Assembly (NCBI GenBank): GCA_044238735.1
Contig: JBIICS010000039.1
Location: 1 to 20,845, forward strand
Reading direction: 5' to 3'
DNA length: 20,845 nucleotides
Source of the DNA: JBIICS01 sp044238735
Lineage (GTDB): Bacteria > Bacteroidota > Bacteroidia > UBA4408
Shown here: piece by piece, positions 1 through 7,584 of the stretch
Position numbering within the stretch: the first letter of the stretch is position 1
Layout of the letters: every line of letters starts with the position of its first letter
Notes under the pieces: generated by a model
The model's database searches: none
What the model was told of the DNA's origin: nothing
Seen by the model: the letters and a program-made list of their open reading frames with translations, nothing else
Program-made: the position numbers and the translations under genes

Positions 1-841
1 ATACGATTTGCTCATCGGGGCTCCAGGCTATGTTGGTTAAATACTGGTCTTTGGGTTCGCCAGAATCCACGTAAATAGTTTGTCCACTCTTTACGTCGTA
101 AATACCAACTGTTACCTGATGACTTTTTCTACCCGACATGGGGTATTTAATATTATTATTTTGCGCAGGATTTTCCAACCAATTTACAATAGGATAATCC
201 TCTACCATGGATTGGTCCATCCGATAAAAAGCTAATTTATTTCCGTTTGGCGACCAAAAAGTTCCTTTTTCAATTCCAAATTCATTACGATGAACGGCTT
301 GACCAAATATGATGTTTTCATTATTATCCGCCGCTATATTGATCTCCTTACCCGGCTCTGCGAGATAGAGTTCATTTTTAAACGTATAGGCTATTCGCTT
401 GCTTTTGGGCTCAATATCCAAATTATCTCCCTTCGGATTAAATTTAACAAAAATGGAAATTGATTTTTCCTTTACCAGATAAACATTCCAATATTCTTCT
501 GATTGAAAGGAACATTCATTAGAACTTATCCAGTTTAATTGAGGTAATGAATTTAAAGGTCTAATATTTTTTGACTTTAAAGCATTATTTATATCATCAA
601 GGCTGATGAAGGTAATTGATTTTAGATTAGATGTTTGGGCAATTATAAACCGAGAAGTAGCGGCAGTAGTATCCACAAAGCTTATTCTTTCGGCGGAACC
701 TGCAAATGATAACTGTTTTAAATTAGTGGGTGCCAATTTTGTTCGCAATCCCAAAATGGCATCGTCAAGTGTTAACAATTTGGTTTGAGCACTTGAAGTA
801 AAATAGCCTATTAATAAAGTTACAATTAGAATTTTTTTCAT
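1..841 (-). CDS. Dipeptidyl peptidase IV-like S9B serine peptidase, N-terminal part (cut by window edge)
   Basis: An open frame runs leftwards from an ATG at 841-839 to base 1 with no stop, giving about 280 residues; the rest lies outside the window. It starts with a type I signal peptide (MKKILIVTLLIGYFTSSAQ), so the product is exported. The remainder reads as the N-terminal beta-propeller of DPP IV: the stretch GTFWSPNGNKLAFYRMDQS followed by DYPIVNW and then IKYPMSGRKSHQVTVGIYD is diagnostic for this family. Family members remove dipeptides, usually X-Pro or X-Ala, from the N-termini of peptides; in Bacteroidota they are periplasmic or membrane-associated and help peptide use. The catalytic Ser-Asp-His domain is C-terminal and not visible, so activity cannot be judged. 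No clear TAnnTTTG promoter with a matching upstream box was found in the 156-base gap to the divergent gene at 998. Confidence 0.9.
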   Translation of the reverse strand, partial: MKKILIVTLLIGYFTSSAQTKLLTLDDAILGLRTKLAPTNLKQLSFAGSAERISFVDTTAATSRFIIAQTSNLKSITFISLDDINNALKSKNIRPLNSLPQLNWISSNECSFQSEEYWNVYLVKEKSISIFVKFNPKGDNLDIEPKSKRIAYTFKNELYLAEPGKEINIAADNNENIIFGQAVHRNEFGIEKGTFWSPNGNKLAFYRMDQSMVEDYPIVNWLENPAQNNNIKYPMSGRKSHQVTVGIYDVKSGQTIYVDSGEPKDQYLTNIAWSPDEQIV

Positions 842-997
842 GGTTAATATTATATGAAGTTTAAATTTTAAACAATTTATAAAAAACAATGTTATAGTAA
901 ACGTAAGACTTATGCCTTAAAAAAGACATTTAAACCAAGTCGAATTTTATTCTATACTTCTGCTTATAAACATTAATTTAGTACAAATTTATAATAA

Positions 998-1405
998 ATG
1001 AGAACCGCTGTTATAAGAAAAGCCCAATTTAATGCCGCTCACCGATTATTTAACCCAAATTGGAGTAATGAAAAAAATACAGAAGTATTTGGCAAGTGTG
1101 CTAACGAACATTATCATGGGCATAATTATGTTTTAGAAGTAAAACTAACTGGCGAAATAAATCCTGAAACCGGATATGTTTACGACTTAAAAATCTTAAG
1201 CGACCTCATAAAAGACGAAATAGAAGAGCGATTCGATCATCGAAATTTAAACTTAGATACCCCTGAATTTAAAAATTTGATCCCTACTGCAGAAAATATT
1301 GCCACCGTTATTTACAATTTACTACGCCCCTTACTTCCTCTTAACATGGATTTACATATCCGACTTTGGGAAACAGAACGCAATTATGTGGAGTATCCAT
1401 GTTAG
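998..1405 (+). CDS. 6-pyruvoyl-tetrahydropterin synthase / 6-carboxytetrahydropterin synthase family protein
   Basis: A 135-residue protein covering the whole family length. The zinc ligands are visible as H15 (in NAAHR) and H40 and H42 (in HGHNY); the catalytic cysteine is C34, the D80-H81 pair (in FDHRNL) completes the catalytic relay, and E125 (in WETERN) matches the pterin-anchoring glutamate. The family acts in the cytoplasm on 7,8-dihydroneopterin triphosphate. The product is 6-pyruvoyl-tetrahydropterin in tetrahydrobiopterin synthesis, or 6-carboxytetrahydropterin in queuosine synthesis (QueD). The spacing here is Cys-x5-His-Gly-His, as in animal PTPS, rather than the Cys-x3-His-Gly-His of E. 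coli QueD. I therefore leave the gene symbol empty: the fold and enzyme class are secure, the pathway is not. No other queuosine or biopterin gene is in the window. It is divergent from the DPP IV-like gene. Confidence 0.9.
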   Translation: MRTAVIRKAQFNAAHRLFNPNWSNEKNTEVFGKCANEHYHGHNYVLEVKLTGEINPETGYVYDLKILSDLIKDEIEERFDHRNLNLDTPEFKNLIPTAENIATVIYNLLRPLLPLNMDLHIRLWETERNYVEYPC

Positions 1406-1545
1406 AAATACATTCTGGTATAAGATTAAATATACTTTAAGAACTCTTTATGGAGGGATGTTTGTTTTAATTGATTCAATTTTTGACATAAGTTGCCAAA
1501 AGATTTAAAAAAATAAAGACCTTTGGTTAAAGATTATTTCGCATT

Positions 1546-1932
1546 ATGAAAAAAGGAAAATTTAACAGTATTTTAAATAATAAATGTCCGCATTGCAACC
1601 AAGGTGATGTGTTTGAAACAAAGGGATTATTTACTTTTAAGAAATTCTCGATAATGAATAAGAACTGCTCTGTTTGCGGAGAAGATTTTAATAGAGAAGT
1701 TGGTTTTTATTACGGAGCCATGTATGTAAGTTATGCTTTAACTGTGGCTTATTTAATTGGCATGACCGTTTTATTTGTTTGGCTTACCGGATGGTTTGAT
1801 ATTCCGGAATTTTTCTATTTTTTATTTCCATCGATGTTAATTTTGTTTCCTTTTTTTTACAGAGCGAGCAGGTTAGTTTGGCTCAACTTCTTTGTAAATT
1901 ATGAAGCAGATTTCAACAAGAAAACAGGCTAA
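1546..1932 (+). CDS. DUF983 family small membrane protein with zinc-ribbon-like cysteines
   Basis: A 128-residue protein of the DUF983 type. It begins with a short cytosolic region carrying two cysteine pairs, C14-P-H-C17 and C41-x2-C44, spaced as in a zinc ribbon. Two hydrophobic segments follow at about residues 58-80 and 88-106, and a basic-aromatic segment RASRLVWLNFFVNYEADF closes the protein. The family is common in Bacteroidota and Proteobacteria; no biochemical role is established that I can name, so none is assigned. The gene lies 140 bases after the pterin synthase homologue on the same strand, in a gap where no other gene is convincing, and ends 76 bases before the strong hairpin at 2009-2034. 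The start ATG follows an AT-rich leader without a clear Shine-Dalgarno sequence. Confidence 0.85.
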   Translation: MKKGKFNSILNNKCPHCNQGDVFETKGLFTFKKFSIMNKNCSVCGEDFNREVGFYYGAMYVSYALTVAYLIGMTVLFVWLTGWFDIPEFFYFLFPSMLILFPFFYRASRLVWLNFFVNYEADFNKKTG

Positions 1933-2008
1933 ATTAAATAGCCAGCAACGGAATGATATAAACTGTATTTATTTCTTGCTGATTTAATCCATATTTAGAG
2001 TGCATAAA

Positions 2009-2034
2009 AAAGGGGTTTAAATCTAAACCCCTTT
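2009..2034. terminator. Bidirectional intrinsic terminator between convergent genes
   Basis: A perfect 11-bp stem (AAAGGGGTTTA at 2009-2019 pairing with TAAACCCCTTT at 2024-2034) closes a 4-base loop. Read on the minus strand the stem is followed by a run of T residues (complement of the A run at 2005-2010), so it should best terminate the substrate-binding protein gene that stops at 2058. It can also stop the DUF983 transcript arriving from the left. Confidence 0.88.
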
Positions 2035-2057
2035 AAAATTATGCATACATACTAAAA

Positions 2058-3836
2058 TTATTCCTGCCCTTCTTCGTTTTCATTGGCAACAGCGCCTGCT
2101 TTAGTTTCATCTTTCTTTTGCTCGAAATATACACGAGTAAGATCTCTAATTTCCATTGCATTTTGATCAAACCCACGCACGTTAATGCTTAATAAACGTG
2201 TATTTTCTTCGTAATAAAGCGGAAGCACCACGGCATCATCAATTACAATCTGATCACATTTTACCAGAACTTCATTTCGTTTTTTGGTATCCATTTCTTC
2301 TCTTGCTTTAGCTAGTAAGGCGTCCAGCTCAGGATTTTTATAACGCATAAAATTTAAAAATGTTTTGTCTGCCGGATTTTGAGGAACGTGTTCACTAGAA
2401 AATTGATTGATAAAGTTTTCAGGATCGGGATAATCAGCAATCCAAGTAACACGGAAAAAAGGCGCTTTACCATTTTCCATATTTTCGATGTGCTGAGCGA
2501 AAGGTAAGATATTCAATTTAATATCTACTCCTATATTATCTTTAAGTTGTTTTTGAATTACTTCTGCTATTTGAGTATTGCGGGTTCCGCCAGCATTTAG
2601 AGTTAGCTCAATTACCCCAAGACCTTTTCCGCCCGGATAACCCGCTTCCGCCATAAGTTTACGTGCTTTATCAGGATCAAAAGTAAAGCCTTTTATTTTA
2701 GTACAATCATACTCTTTAGAGAAAGGAGGAACAAAACCATATTTGGCAGGAGTTCCATCGCCTTTGAGGGTAAAGTTTACTATAGCATCTCTATCAACCG
2801 CATAATTGAAAGCCTGACGAACCAATTTATTCTTAAACGGTTCAAGTTGTGTTTGAAATCCTAAAAACTGTACGGCCATACTTGGCATTACCTGCATTTG
2901 AAAACTAGGGTTACCTCCAGCTTTAGCATCTTCCAACTCGCCAACCACTTCATCTATCATTTCTAAAGGAAGCTGATAAACAAAATCGAGGTTTCCTTTT
3001 CTAAATTCAAGAAGCTCGGCTTTCTTCTCTTTAATGAACGTAATTTTTACCGCATCAAGATACGGCAATTGATTACCATGCTCATCAATATCCCAATATT
3101 CCTCATTTCTGGACAATATAACCGCCTCACCTTCTTTTACCTCTTTAACAATAAATGGCCCGGTACCTACACACTTAGTGCGCATTTCCATTCCATACTT
3201 ATCATAGGCTTCTTTAGGGTATATCCATGCATACTGCATACCTAGCAAGCTTAAAAATCCAGAATAAGGTTTTAATAAATCAATTTGTATTGTATAGTCA
3301 TCCACAACCTTAATCCCTTCAACACCATTAGGAAGTGGTTTTTTATTTTTAGTAGACTGGAAATACTCGTTAGCTCCTTTTACCCTGTCTTTAAATAAAA
3401 AGAAACCTTGATTCATAGAATTAGATTCACAAATTTTATCAAAACAGTATTTTACGTCTTTTGCAGTTAACTCTCTTCCCTCTTCGCCATCAAAGCAAGG
3501 ATCATTATGAAATTTTACACCTTTTCTAATTTTAAAAGTAAAGACGGTTGAATTTTCATTTACGGCCCAGCTTTCTGCCAACGAGGGCAATACGGTTAGG
3601 TCTGCCTGACTAAACTTAACCAAACCTTGGTAAACTTGACTGGCAATGGAAAGAGACTGCTGTTCGATAATACTAAGTGGAAAAAGATTTTTAAAATCTT
3701 CAACCTCATTCATTTTAAGCACGCCACCATAAGAAACAGGGCCTTTAGCAATTCTTTTTTCACCAGCTTTATTTTTATCGCTACCACAAGACCAAAAAAG
3801 GGTAACAAAAGATAGAGCAACTAATAATTTTCTCAT
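2058..3836 (-). CDS. ABC transporter substrate-binding lipoprotein, peptide/oligopeptide type (SBP family 5)
   Basis: A 592-residue extracytoplasmic solute-binding protein. The N-terminus (MRKLLVALSFVTLFWSC) is a lipoprotein signal with the modified cysteine at C17; the residue three before it is Phe, slightly off the usual lipobox. The body has the layout of the family 5 binding proteins (DppA/OppA/NikA type): a start segment with QVYQGLVKF and LAESW, then TFKIRKGVKFHND and ELTAKDVKY, a middle segment GTGPFIVKE, and a later FNYAVDRDAI followed by DPDKARKLMAEAGYPGG. Such proteins bind peptides, nickel or other solutes and hand them to an ABC permease. No permease or ATPase gene is adjacent, so the partner must be encoded elsewhere. 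The ligand cannot be read from the sequence. The promoter at 3883-3913 and the terminator at 2009-2034 suggest it is transcribed alone. Confidence 0.92.
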   Translation of the reverse strand: MRKLLVALSFVTLFWSCGSDKNKAGEKRIAKGPVSYGGVLKMNEVEDFKNLFPLSIIEQQSLSIASQVYQGLVKFSQADLTVLPSLAESWAVNENSTVFTFKIRKGVKFHNDPCFDGEEGRELTAKDVKYCFDKICESNSMNQGFFLFKDRVKGANEYFQSTKNKKPLPNGVEGIKVVDDYTIQIDLLKPYSGFLSLLGMQYAWIYPKEAYDKYGMEMRTKCVGTGPFIVKEVKEGEAVILSRNEEYWDIDEHGNQLPYLDAVKITFIKEKKAELLEFRKGNLDFVYQLPLEMIDEVVGELEDAKAGGNPSFQMQVMPSMAVQFLGFQTQLEPFKNKLVRQAFNYAVDRDAIVNFTLKGDGTPAKYGFVPPFSKEYDCTKIKGFTFDPDKARKLMAEAGYPGGKGLGVIELTLNAGGTRNTQIAEVIQKQLKDNIGVDIKLNILPFAQHIENMENGKAPFFRVTWIADYPDPENFINQFSSEHVPQNPADKTFLNFMRYKNPELDALLAKAREEMDTKKRNEVLVKCDQIVIDDAVVLPLYYEENTRLLSINVRGFDQNAMEIRDLTRVYFEQKKDETKAGAVANENEEGQE

Positions 3837-3882
3837 ATAAAATAATCGTTTGACTTATAAGGTCATTAACTCGGTTAAGAGA

Positions 3883-3913
3883 CAAATATATCGAAATATT
3901 TTTTAAAATTAAA
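3883..3913 (-). promoter_or_regulatory. Predicted Bacteroidota promoter for the substrate-binding lipoprotein gene
   Basis: On the minus strand the -7 box TATATTTG (complement of 3883-3890) matches TAnnTTTG exactly. A TTTA at 3913-3910, 19 bases upstream, is a one-mismatch match to the -33 TTTG element. The start codon is at 3836, giving a leader of roughly 40 bases. Confidence 0.6.
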
Positions 3914-3934
3914 CGATTTAATTAAGGATAAAAC

Positions 3935-3947
3935 ACTGATTATCAGT
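3935..3947 (-). terminator. Weak candidate terminator after the endonuclease gene
   Basis: ACTGA-TTA-TCAGT forms a short 5-bp stem 43 bases past the endonuclease stop; on the minus strand it is followed by GTTTTAT. The stem is short and AT-rich, so this is only a candidate. Confidence 0.3.
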
Positions 3948-3989
3948 AATGAAAAAGGGGGTACAGGCGCAAGAAGGCTATTTGTGAGA

Positions 3990-6275
3990 TTATTCAACAA
4001 CGATTTTCCTGTTAAAACCACCCATATCAGTTAAAATATTTAATATATAAATTCCTTTAGCATAAGGTTTTAGGTCGAATGTTTCTTCAAAAACAGTTTG
4101 ATCATTTTTATAAAATTTGTTAGCGACCACAACGCCATTCATGGTTGTTAATTGAATTTTAATCCATTTAATTTCCTGCAATATTCCAATTGTTACTTTG
4201 TCTTTTGCCGGATTTGGAAAAACAAAAGAGTTTATATGAAGTACTTGCTCATTTACACCAATCATGCGTTGACACATTGTGTCTAAAACCGTTGCCCGGG
4301 TCATATTTTTAAAATCGATTAGGCACCCCCATTCGGGATGATCAACAAACGGATTTCGATTTCCTTGTAACGAATCTAAAAAATCGTTTCGGGCCATTTC
4401 GTATCCAGTGGGAGGATATAAATAATTCCATTTTTTTATAACGTATTCGTCCTGAGTTGAGCTAATAGGATTACCGCTGCAATTACTGCCTGCTGGAGGT
4501 CGGTTTGCATAACCCCAATTTTGAGAACTGGAATTGTAACACACCGACATGTACATTAAAGCCCTTGCAGCCCTTCCTTTATGCTCGTTTCGGGGCTCGA
4601 ACACTTTATTACCTGTAGCATCTAAACCAAGCTTACAAGATAAATAAGTATAAGACGGCGCAGTTACTTCACCTAGGGGATAGTTACAGCGCTTTGCATT
4701 AGCCTTAGTTTGATTGGTGGGAAATAAATGATGCTGGTCGTTATATTCGGGTCTTTCAATGGGTGAGTCTGCAGGATAGCTTGGCATCCAGGTATGAGCA
4801 TAGGTATGTTCCCTGCTAAAATCATTATCATTCCAAACCAGTGGATAACGGTAAGGCTGATTTAAACCACTGTACTGACAAGTAATAACCTTTTCGTACC
4901 ATTTGTTGTTGCTAAAAATGGATGTATCACGTTGTTCAAATAAATCAACCATAGTTTCTTCATATTCAGAATATACGGTGGGTGTATGTGGATTTATTTT
5001 TGTGGTGAGTTGATTAACAAAACCCGATGAATTTGGATCAACGCCAGTATATTCATTTGACGGCATTAACGTTTCGGGGGTAGTTACACTCGAGCTATAT
5101 ACATCATTATACCTATACGCTATTAAATTTAAATTTCCATTATAAGGAAAAGCATAATAGTAATACGTTTTTCCGGCATGAACCCAATTTTGATAAAACT
5201 TAATAGAATCCTTAATTGCTCCTACATAAACCACTTTAGCATTACCAAATCCACCTCCCTTTAAATAAACGGTTCCATCAATAGGGTTGGAAGACAAAGG
5301 AGTATTTTCTGTTCTAACAATTAAGTATCCTCCATTTTTATCTAGTGCCTGAAGCTGGGGTGCTTTTACATTAACACAGTATCGATAGGTCTTTATATTG
5401 CTATATGTTATGGAACTAATATTGTCGGACGACAGAGGTTCGCTGGCTCTTACACCTCCAACTCCGTTTAGGAAAATAAAATAAACTGGGTTAGAATTAC
5501 TATTACTATAAATTTTTAGAAGTGCCTGACGGCTTCCGTTTTGAGAAGGAGTAAAATTAATTAGCAAATTAGTATTTGATGAAGCACTTATGTTTAAAGG
5601 CAAAGAAGAACCCACCGAGTAATCCGTTTTAGCAGCTCCGCTTATAACAACAGAATCTATCTTTAAAACAGCCGATGTGCTTTGATTTTTCAAGTTTAAG
5701 GTATACGGGAAAGAAGAACCCACATTTGTAGATAAACTGGGAGTGTTTCCGTTGTTAATTATGTTTACATTATTTACACTAACGTATAATTCAGGCAATA
5801 AAATGCGAGGAGCTTTTATACTAATATCATCCACCTCAACATTAATGGAAGATGCATTAATAAATCTTAAATAGCGGGTAGAGTTTAAAGTTGGAACAGC
5901 CGAATCAATTTTACAAGTTGTAGTGATGGTTGGGTTTGTTGAGTTCTTATATTCTTTAATAGTGGTCCACAAAACCCCATCGGAGGATTCCTGAATTCTG
6001 AAAATACCATTGTAAGAACTTTGCGATTTGATACTATACAGGAGTGTTCCGGGTCGCTGAGCAAAATTTATTCTTAGAAAATCTCCATCATTATCAAATT
6101 TTAAAGAAGGTGCTGATGAACAAGTAAAACTGCTGGGCGCATAATATTTTATATTGTTGTGTGAAAAACCAATTGGCAAATTACCTTCACAATCCCAACT
6201 AACGGGCAAAGGACTTTGAGCTTTTAAGCTAAACGTAAGTATAATAAAAAATCCAAAAAGAGTCTGTTTTCTCAT
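3990..6275 (-). CDS. Secreted endonuclease I family nuclease with choice-of-anchor-type domain and T9SS sorting domain
   Basis: A 761-residue exported nuclease. Domains in order: signal peptide about 1-20; a cysteine-containing beta-rich N-terminal region 21-155; a choice-of-anchor D/ASH-like Ig domain about 165-272 (ending INFTPSQNGSRQALLKIYS); a fibronectin-like linker domain about 285-400; the endonuclease I (EndA/Vvn/NucM) domain about 435-660; and a T9SS C-terminal sorting domain about 683-761, beginning FVFPNPAKDKVTI. Nuclease motifs are complete: R488-E489-H490 in SREHTYAHTWMP, DQHHLFPTNQ at 513-522, FEPRNEHKGRAARALMYM at 559-576, and RND followed by QGNRNPFVDHPEW ending at 649. The family is a beta-beta-alpha-metal nuclease cutting DNA and often RNA without sequence preference. 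It should pass the outer membrane by T9SS and be released or surface-anchored, degrading extracellular nucleic acid for nutrients or biofilm remodelling. It stands alone and is divergent from the gene at 6451. Confidence 0.93.
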   Translation of the reverse strand: MRKQTLFGFFIILTFSLKAQSPLPVSWDCEGNLPIGFSHNNIKYYAPSSFTCSSAPSLKFDNDGDFLRINFAQRPGTLLYSIKSQSSYNGIFRIQESSDGVLWTTIKEYKNSTNPTITTTCKIDSAVPTLNSTRYLRFINASSINVEVDDISIKAPRILLPELYVSVNNVNIINNGNTPSLSTNVGSSFPYTLNLKNQSTSAVLKIDSVVISGAAKTDYSVGSSLPLNISASSNTNLLINFTPSQNGSRQALLKIYSNSNSNPVYFIFLNGVGGVRASEPLSSDNISSITYSNIKTYRYCVNVKAPQLQALDKNGGYLIVRTENTPLSSNPIDGTVYLKGGGFGNAKVVYVGAIKDSIKFYQNWVHAGKTYYYYAFPYNGNLNLIAYRYNDVYSSSVTTPETLMPSNEYTGVDPNSSGFVNQLTTKINPHTPTVYSEYEETMVDLFEQRDTSIFSNNKWYEKVITCQYSGLNQPYRYPLVWNDNDFSREHTYAHTWMPSYPADSPIERPEYNDQHHLFPTNQTKANAKRCNYPLGEVTAPSYTYLSCKLGLDATGNKVFEPRNEHKGRAARALMYMSVCYNSSSQNWGYANRPPAGSNCSGNPISSTQDEYVIKKWNYLYPPTGYEMARNDFLDSLQGNRNPFVDHPEWGCLIDFKNMTRATVLDTMCQRMIGVNEQVLHINSFVFPNPAKDKVTIGILQEIKWIKIQLTTMNGVVVANKFYKNDQTVFEETFDLKPYAKGIYILNILTDMGGFNRKIVVE

Positions 6276-6349
6276 GTTTAGTTAAACATTATTTGTTCAA
6301 TATAGCACTATCCTAAAAAATATCCTAATTCCAACGTTAAAATAAGACA

Positions 6350-6375
6350 TTAAAACGATGGAATTAACGTTTTAA
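6350..6375. repeat. Inverted repeat in the divergent intergenic region
   Basis: TTAAAACG (6350-6357) and CGTTTTAA (6368-6375) are perfect 8-bp inverted arms with a 10-base spacer, lying between the divergent endonuclease and deoxyhypusine-synthase-like genes. The right arm overlaps a second short palindrome AACGTT (6366-6371), which also occurs at 6333-6338, 33 bases away. It could be an operator, but no regulator is known. Confidence 0.4.
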
Positions 6376-6418
6376 AAATGTGTGTTTTATGAGTTAACAA
6401 GCATTTCGGCAAAAAGAC

Positions 6419-6426
6419 TACATTTG
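6419..6426 (+). promoter_or_regulatory. Predicted -7 promoter element of the deoxyhypusine synthase-like gene
   Basis: TACATTTG is an exact TAnnTTTG match placed 24 bases before the ATG at 6451, leaving a leader of about 17 bases with a purine-rich AAGATAAGAAA just before the start. No good TTTG element is present at the expected upstream distance, so only the -7 box is claimed. Confidence 0.5.
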
Positions 6427-6450
6427 TATCCGAAAAAATAAGATAAGAAA

Positions 6451-7422
6451 ATGAAAGGACCGATTTCACAATTTGTAGAGAAACATTACAAACATTTTAA
6501 TGCTGCAGCCTTGGTTGATGCTGCAAAAGGTTATGAAACTCACTTAACCGAAGGAGGCAAAATGATGGTTACACTGGCAGGTGCCATGAGCACGGCTGAA
6601 CTAGGTAAATCTTTGGCCGAGATGATTCGTCAAGGTAAAATTGATATTATCTCCTGCACGGGAGCAAACCTGGAAGAAGACATCATGAATTTAGTTGCTC
6701 ATTCTCACTACAAACGCGTTCCTAATTATCGCGATTTAAGTCCACAAGAAGAATGGGATCTTTTAGAAAATGGCTTTAACCGTGTAACGGATACTTGTAT
6801 TCCGGAAGAAGAAGCGTTTAGAAGAATTCAGAAGCACATTTATAAATTATGGAAAGATGCTGATGATAAAGGTGAGCGTTATTTCCCGCACGAGTACATG
6901 TATAAATTATTAAACTCGGGTGTAATGAAAGAACATTACGAGATAGACCCAAAAGACTCCTGGATGATTGCTGCTGCTGAACGCAATTTACCAATTGTTT
7001 GTCCGGGCTGGGAAGACAGCACCATGGGTAATATTTTTGCATCCTACATAATTAAAGGGGAGTTAAAGGCTACCACCATGAAAAGTGGAATAGAATATAT
7101 GGTGTGGTTAAGCGACTGGTATCGTAAAAACTCATCTGGAAAAGGTGTTGGTTTCTTTCAAATTGGCGGCGGTATTGCCGGTGATTTTCCAATTTGCGTT
7201 GTTCCAATGATGTATCAGGATTTAGAGTGGCATGATGTTCCGTTCTGGAGTTATTTTTGTCAGATTTCCGACTCTACAACTTCTTACGGCTCATACAGTG
7301 GGGCTGTACCAAATGAAAAAATTACCTGGGGTAAATTAGATATTACAACTCCTAAATTTATTGTAGAAAGCGATGCTACTATCGTAGCGCCGTTAATTTT
7401 TGCATGGGTATTAGGGTGGTAA
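6451..7422 (+). CDS. Deoxyhypusine synthase-like NAD-dependent aminobutyl transferase homologue
   Basis: A 323-residue full-length deoxyhypusine synthase (DHS) family protein. Conserved features are the nucleotide-binding segments SCTGANLEEDIMN (68-80) and CPGWEDSTMGN (184-194), the glycine-rich QIGGGIAGD (237-245), and the C-terminal PNEKITWGKL with K295, aligned with the catalytic lysine 329 of human DHS, plus W293 and E289. Eukaryotic DHS transfers an aminobutyl group from spermidine to a lysine of eIF5A. Bacteria lack eIF5A, and some bacterial homologues make homospermidine or related polyamines, so a polyamine-forming aminobutyl transferase is the likeliest role. Two residues that contact spermidine in human DHS appear changed here: the Lys-His-His after the GGG is Gly-Asp-Phe (244-246), and the Asp316 position is Y282. 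The true substrate is therefore open. The gene is single, with its own -7 promoter element, and ends before a heptad repeat and terminator. Confidence 0.85.
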   Translation: MKGPISQFVEKHYKHFNAAALVDAAKGYETHLTEGGKMMVTLAGAMSTAELGKSLAEMIRQGKIDIISCTGANLEEDIMNLVAHSHYKRVPNYRDLSPQEEWDLLENGFNRVTDTCIPEEEAFRRIQKHIYKLWKDADDKGERYFPHEYMYKLLNSGVMKEHYEIDPKDSWMIAAAERNLPIVCPGWEDSTMGNIFASYIIKGELKATTMKSGIEYMVWLSDWYRKNSSGKGVGFFQIGGGIAGDFPICVVPMMYQDLEWHDVPFWSYFCQISDSTTSYGSYSGAVPNEKITWGKLDITTPKFIVESDATIVAPLIFAWVLGW

Positions 7423-7445
7423 TTCGTTTTGAGTTTATAGTTTTT

Positions 7446-7536
7446 AGTTGAGAGTTGAGAGTTGAGAGTTGAGAGAAAAGAACAAAGAACAAAGAAGAAA
7501 GAGAAAAGAAAAAAGAAGAAAGGGAAAAGAATAAAG
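7446..7536 (+). repeat. Tandem heptanucleotide array, 13 units, grading from AGTTGAG to purine-only units
   Basis: From 7446 the sequence divides into thirteen consecutive 7-base units without a slip. There are four identical AGTTGAG, then AGAAAAG, AACAAAG twice, AAGAAAG, AGAAAAG, AAAAAAG, AAGAAAG, GGAAAAG and AATAAAG. Every unit ends in AG. The first unit type recurs at both ends of the four-helix-bundle element at 13525-14031. The array lies 23 bases after the DHS-like stop and just before the shared terminator. It is nearly pure purine from 7474 on. Confidence 0.85.
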
Positions 7537-7547
7537 AAAATTATAAG

Positions 7548-7584
7548 AACTAAAAAAGCTTCCATAAGGAAGCTTTTTTTAGTT
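7548..7584. terminator. Bidirectional intrinsic terminator shared by the DHS-like gene and the SUF operon
   Basis: AAAAAAGCTTCC (7552-7563) pairs with GGAAGCTTTTTT (7568-7579) around an ATAA loop. Past a one-base T bulge, AACT (7548-7551) pairs with AGTT (7581-7584). Both flanks give U-rich tails, so it should end the plus-strand DHS-like transcript and the minus-strand SUF transcript, whose last stop codon is at 7585-7587, directly next to it. Confidence 0.88.

Noticed and set aside
1483..1488. TTGACA, resembling an E. coli sigma-70 -35 box upstream of the DUF983 gene
   Set aside because: Bacteroidota housekeeping promoters use TTTG / TAnnTTTG, and no matching -7 element follows at the right distance.
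1299..1508. Plus-strand ORF overlapping the end of the pterin synthase gene
   Set aside because: It is mostly an out-of-frame reading of a well-conserved gene, and the part beyond 1405 has no recognisable features.
7446..7536. CRISPR array
   Set aside because: The 7-base units are contiguous with no spacers and no cas gene is present.
7284..7565. Minus-strand ORF of 93 codons
   Set aside because: It is antisense to the DHS-like gene and otherwise translates the heptad array and half of the terminator; low-complexity Phe/Leu run with no family features.
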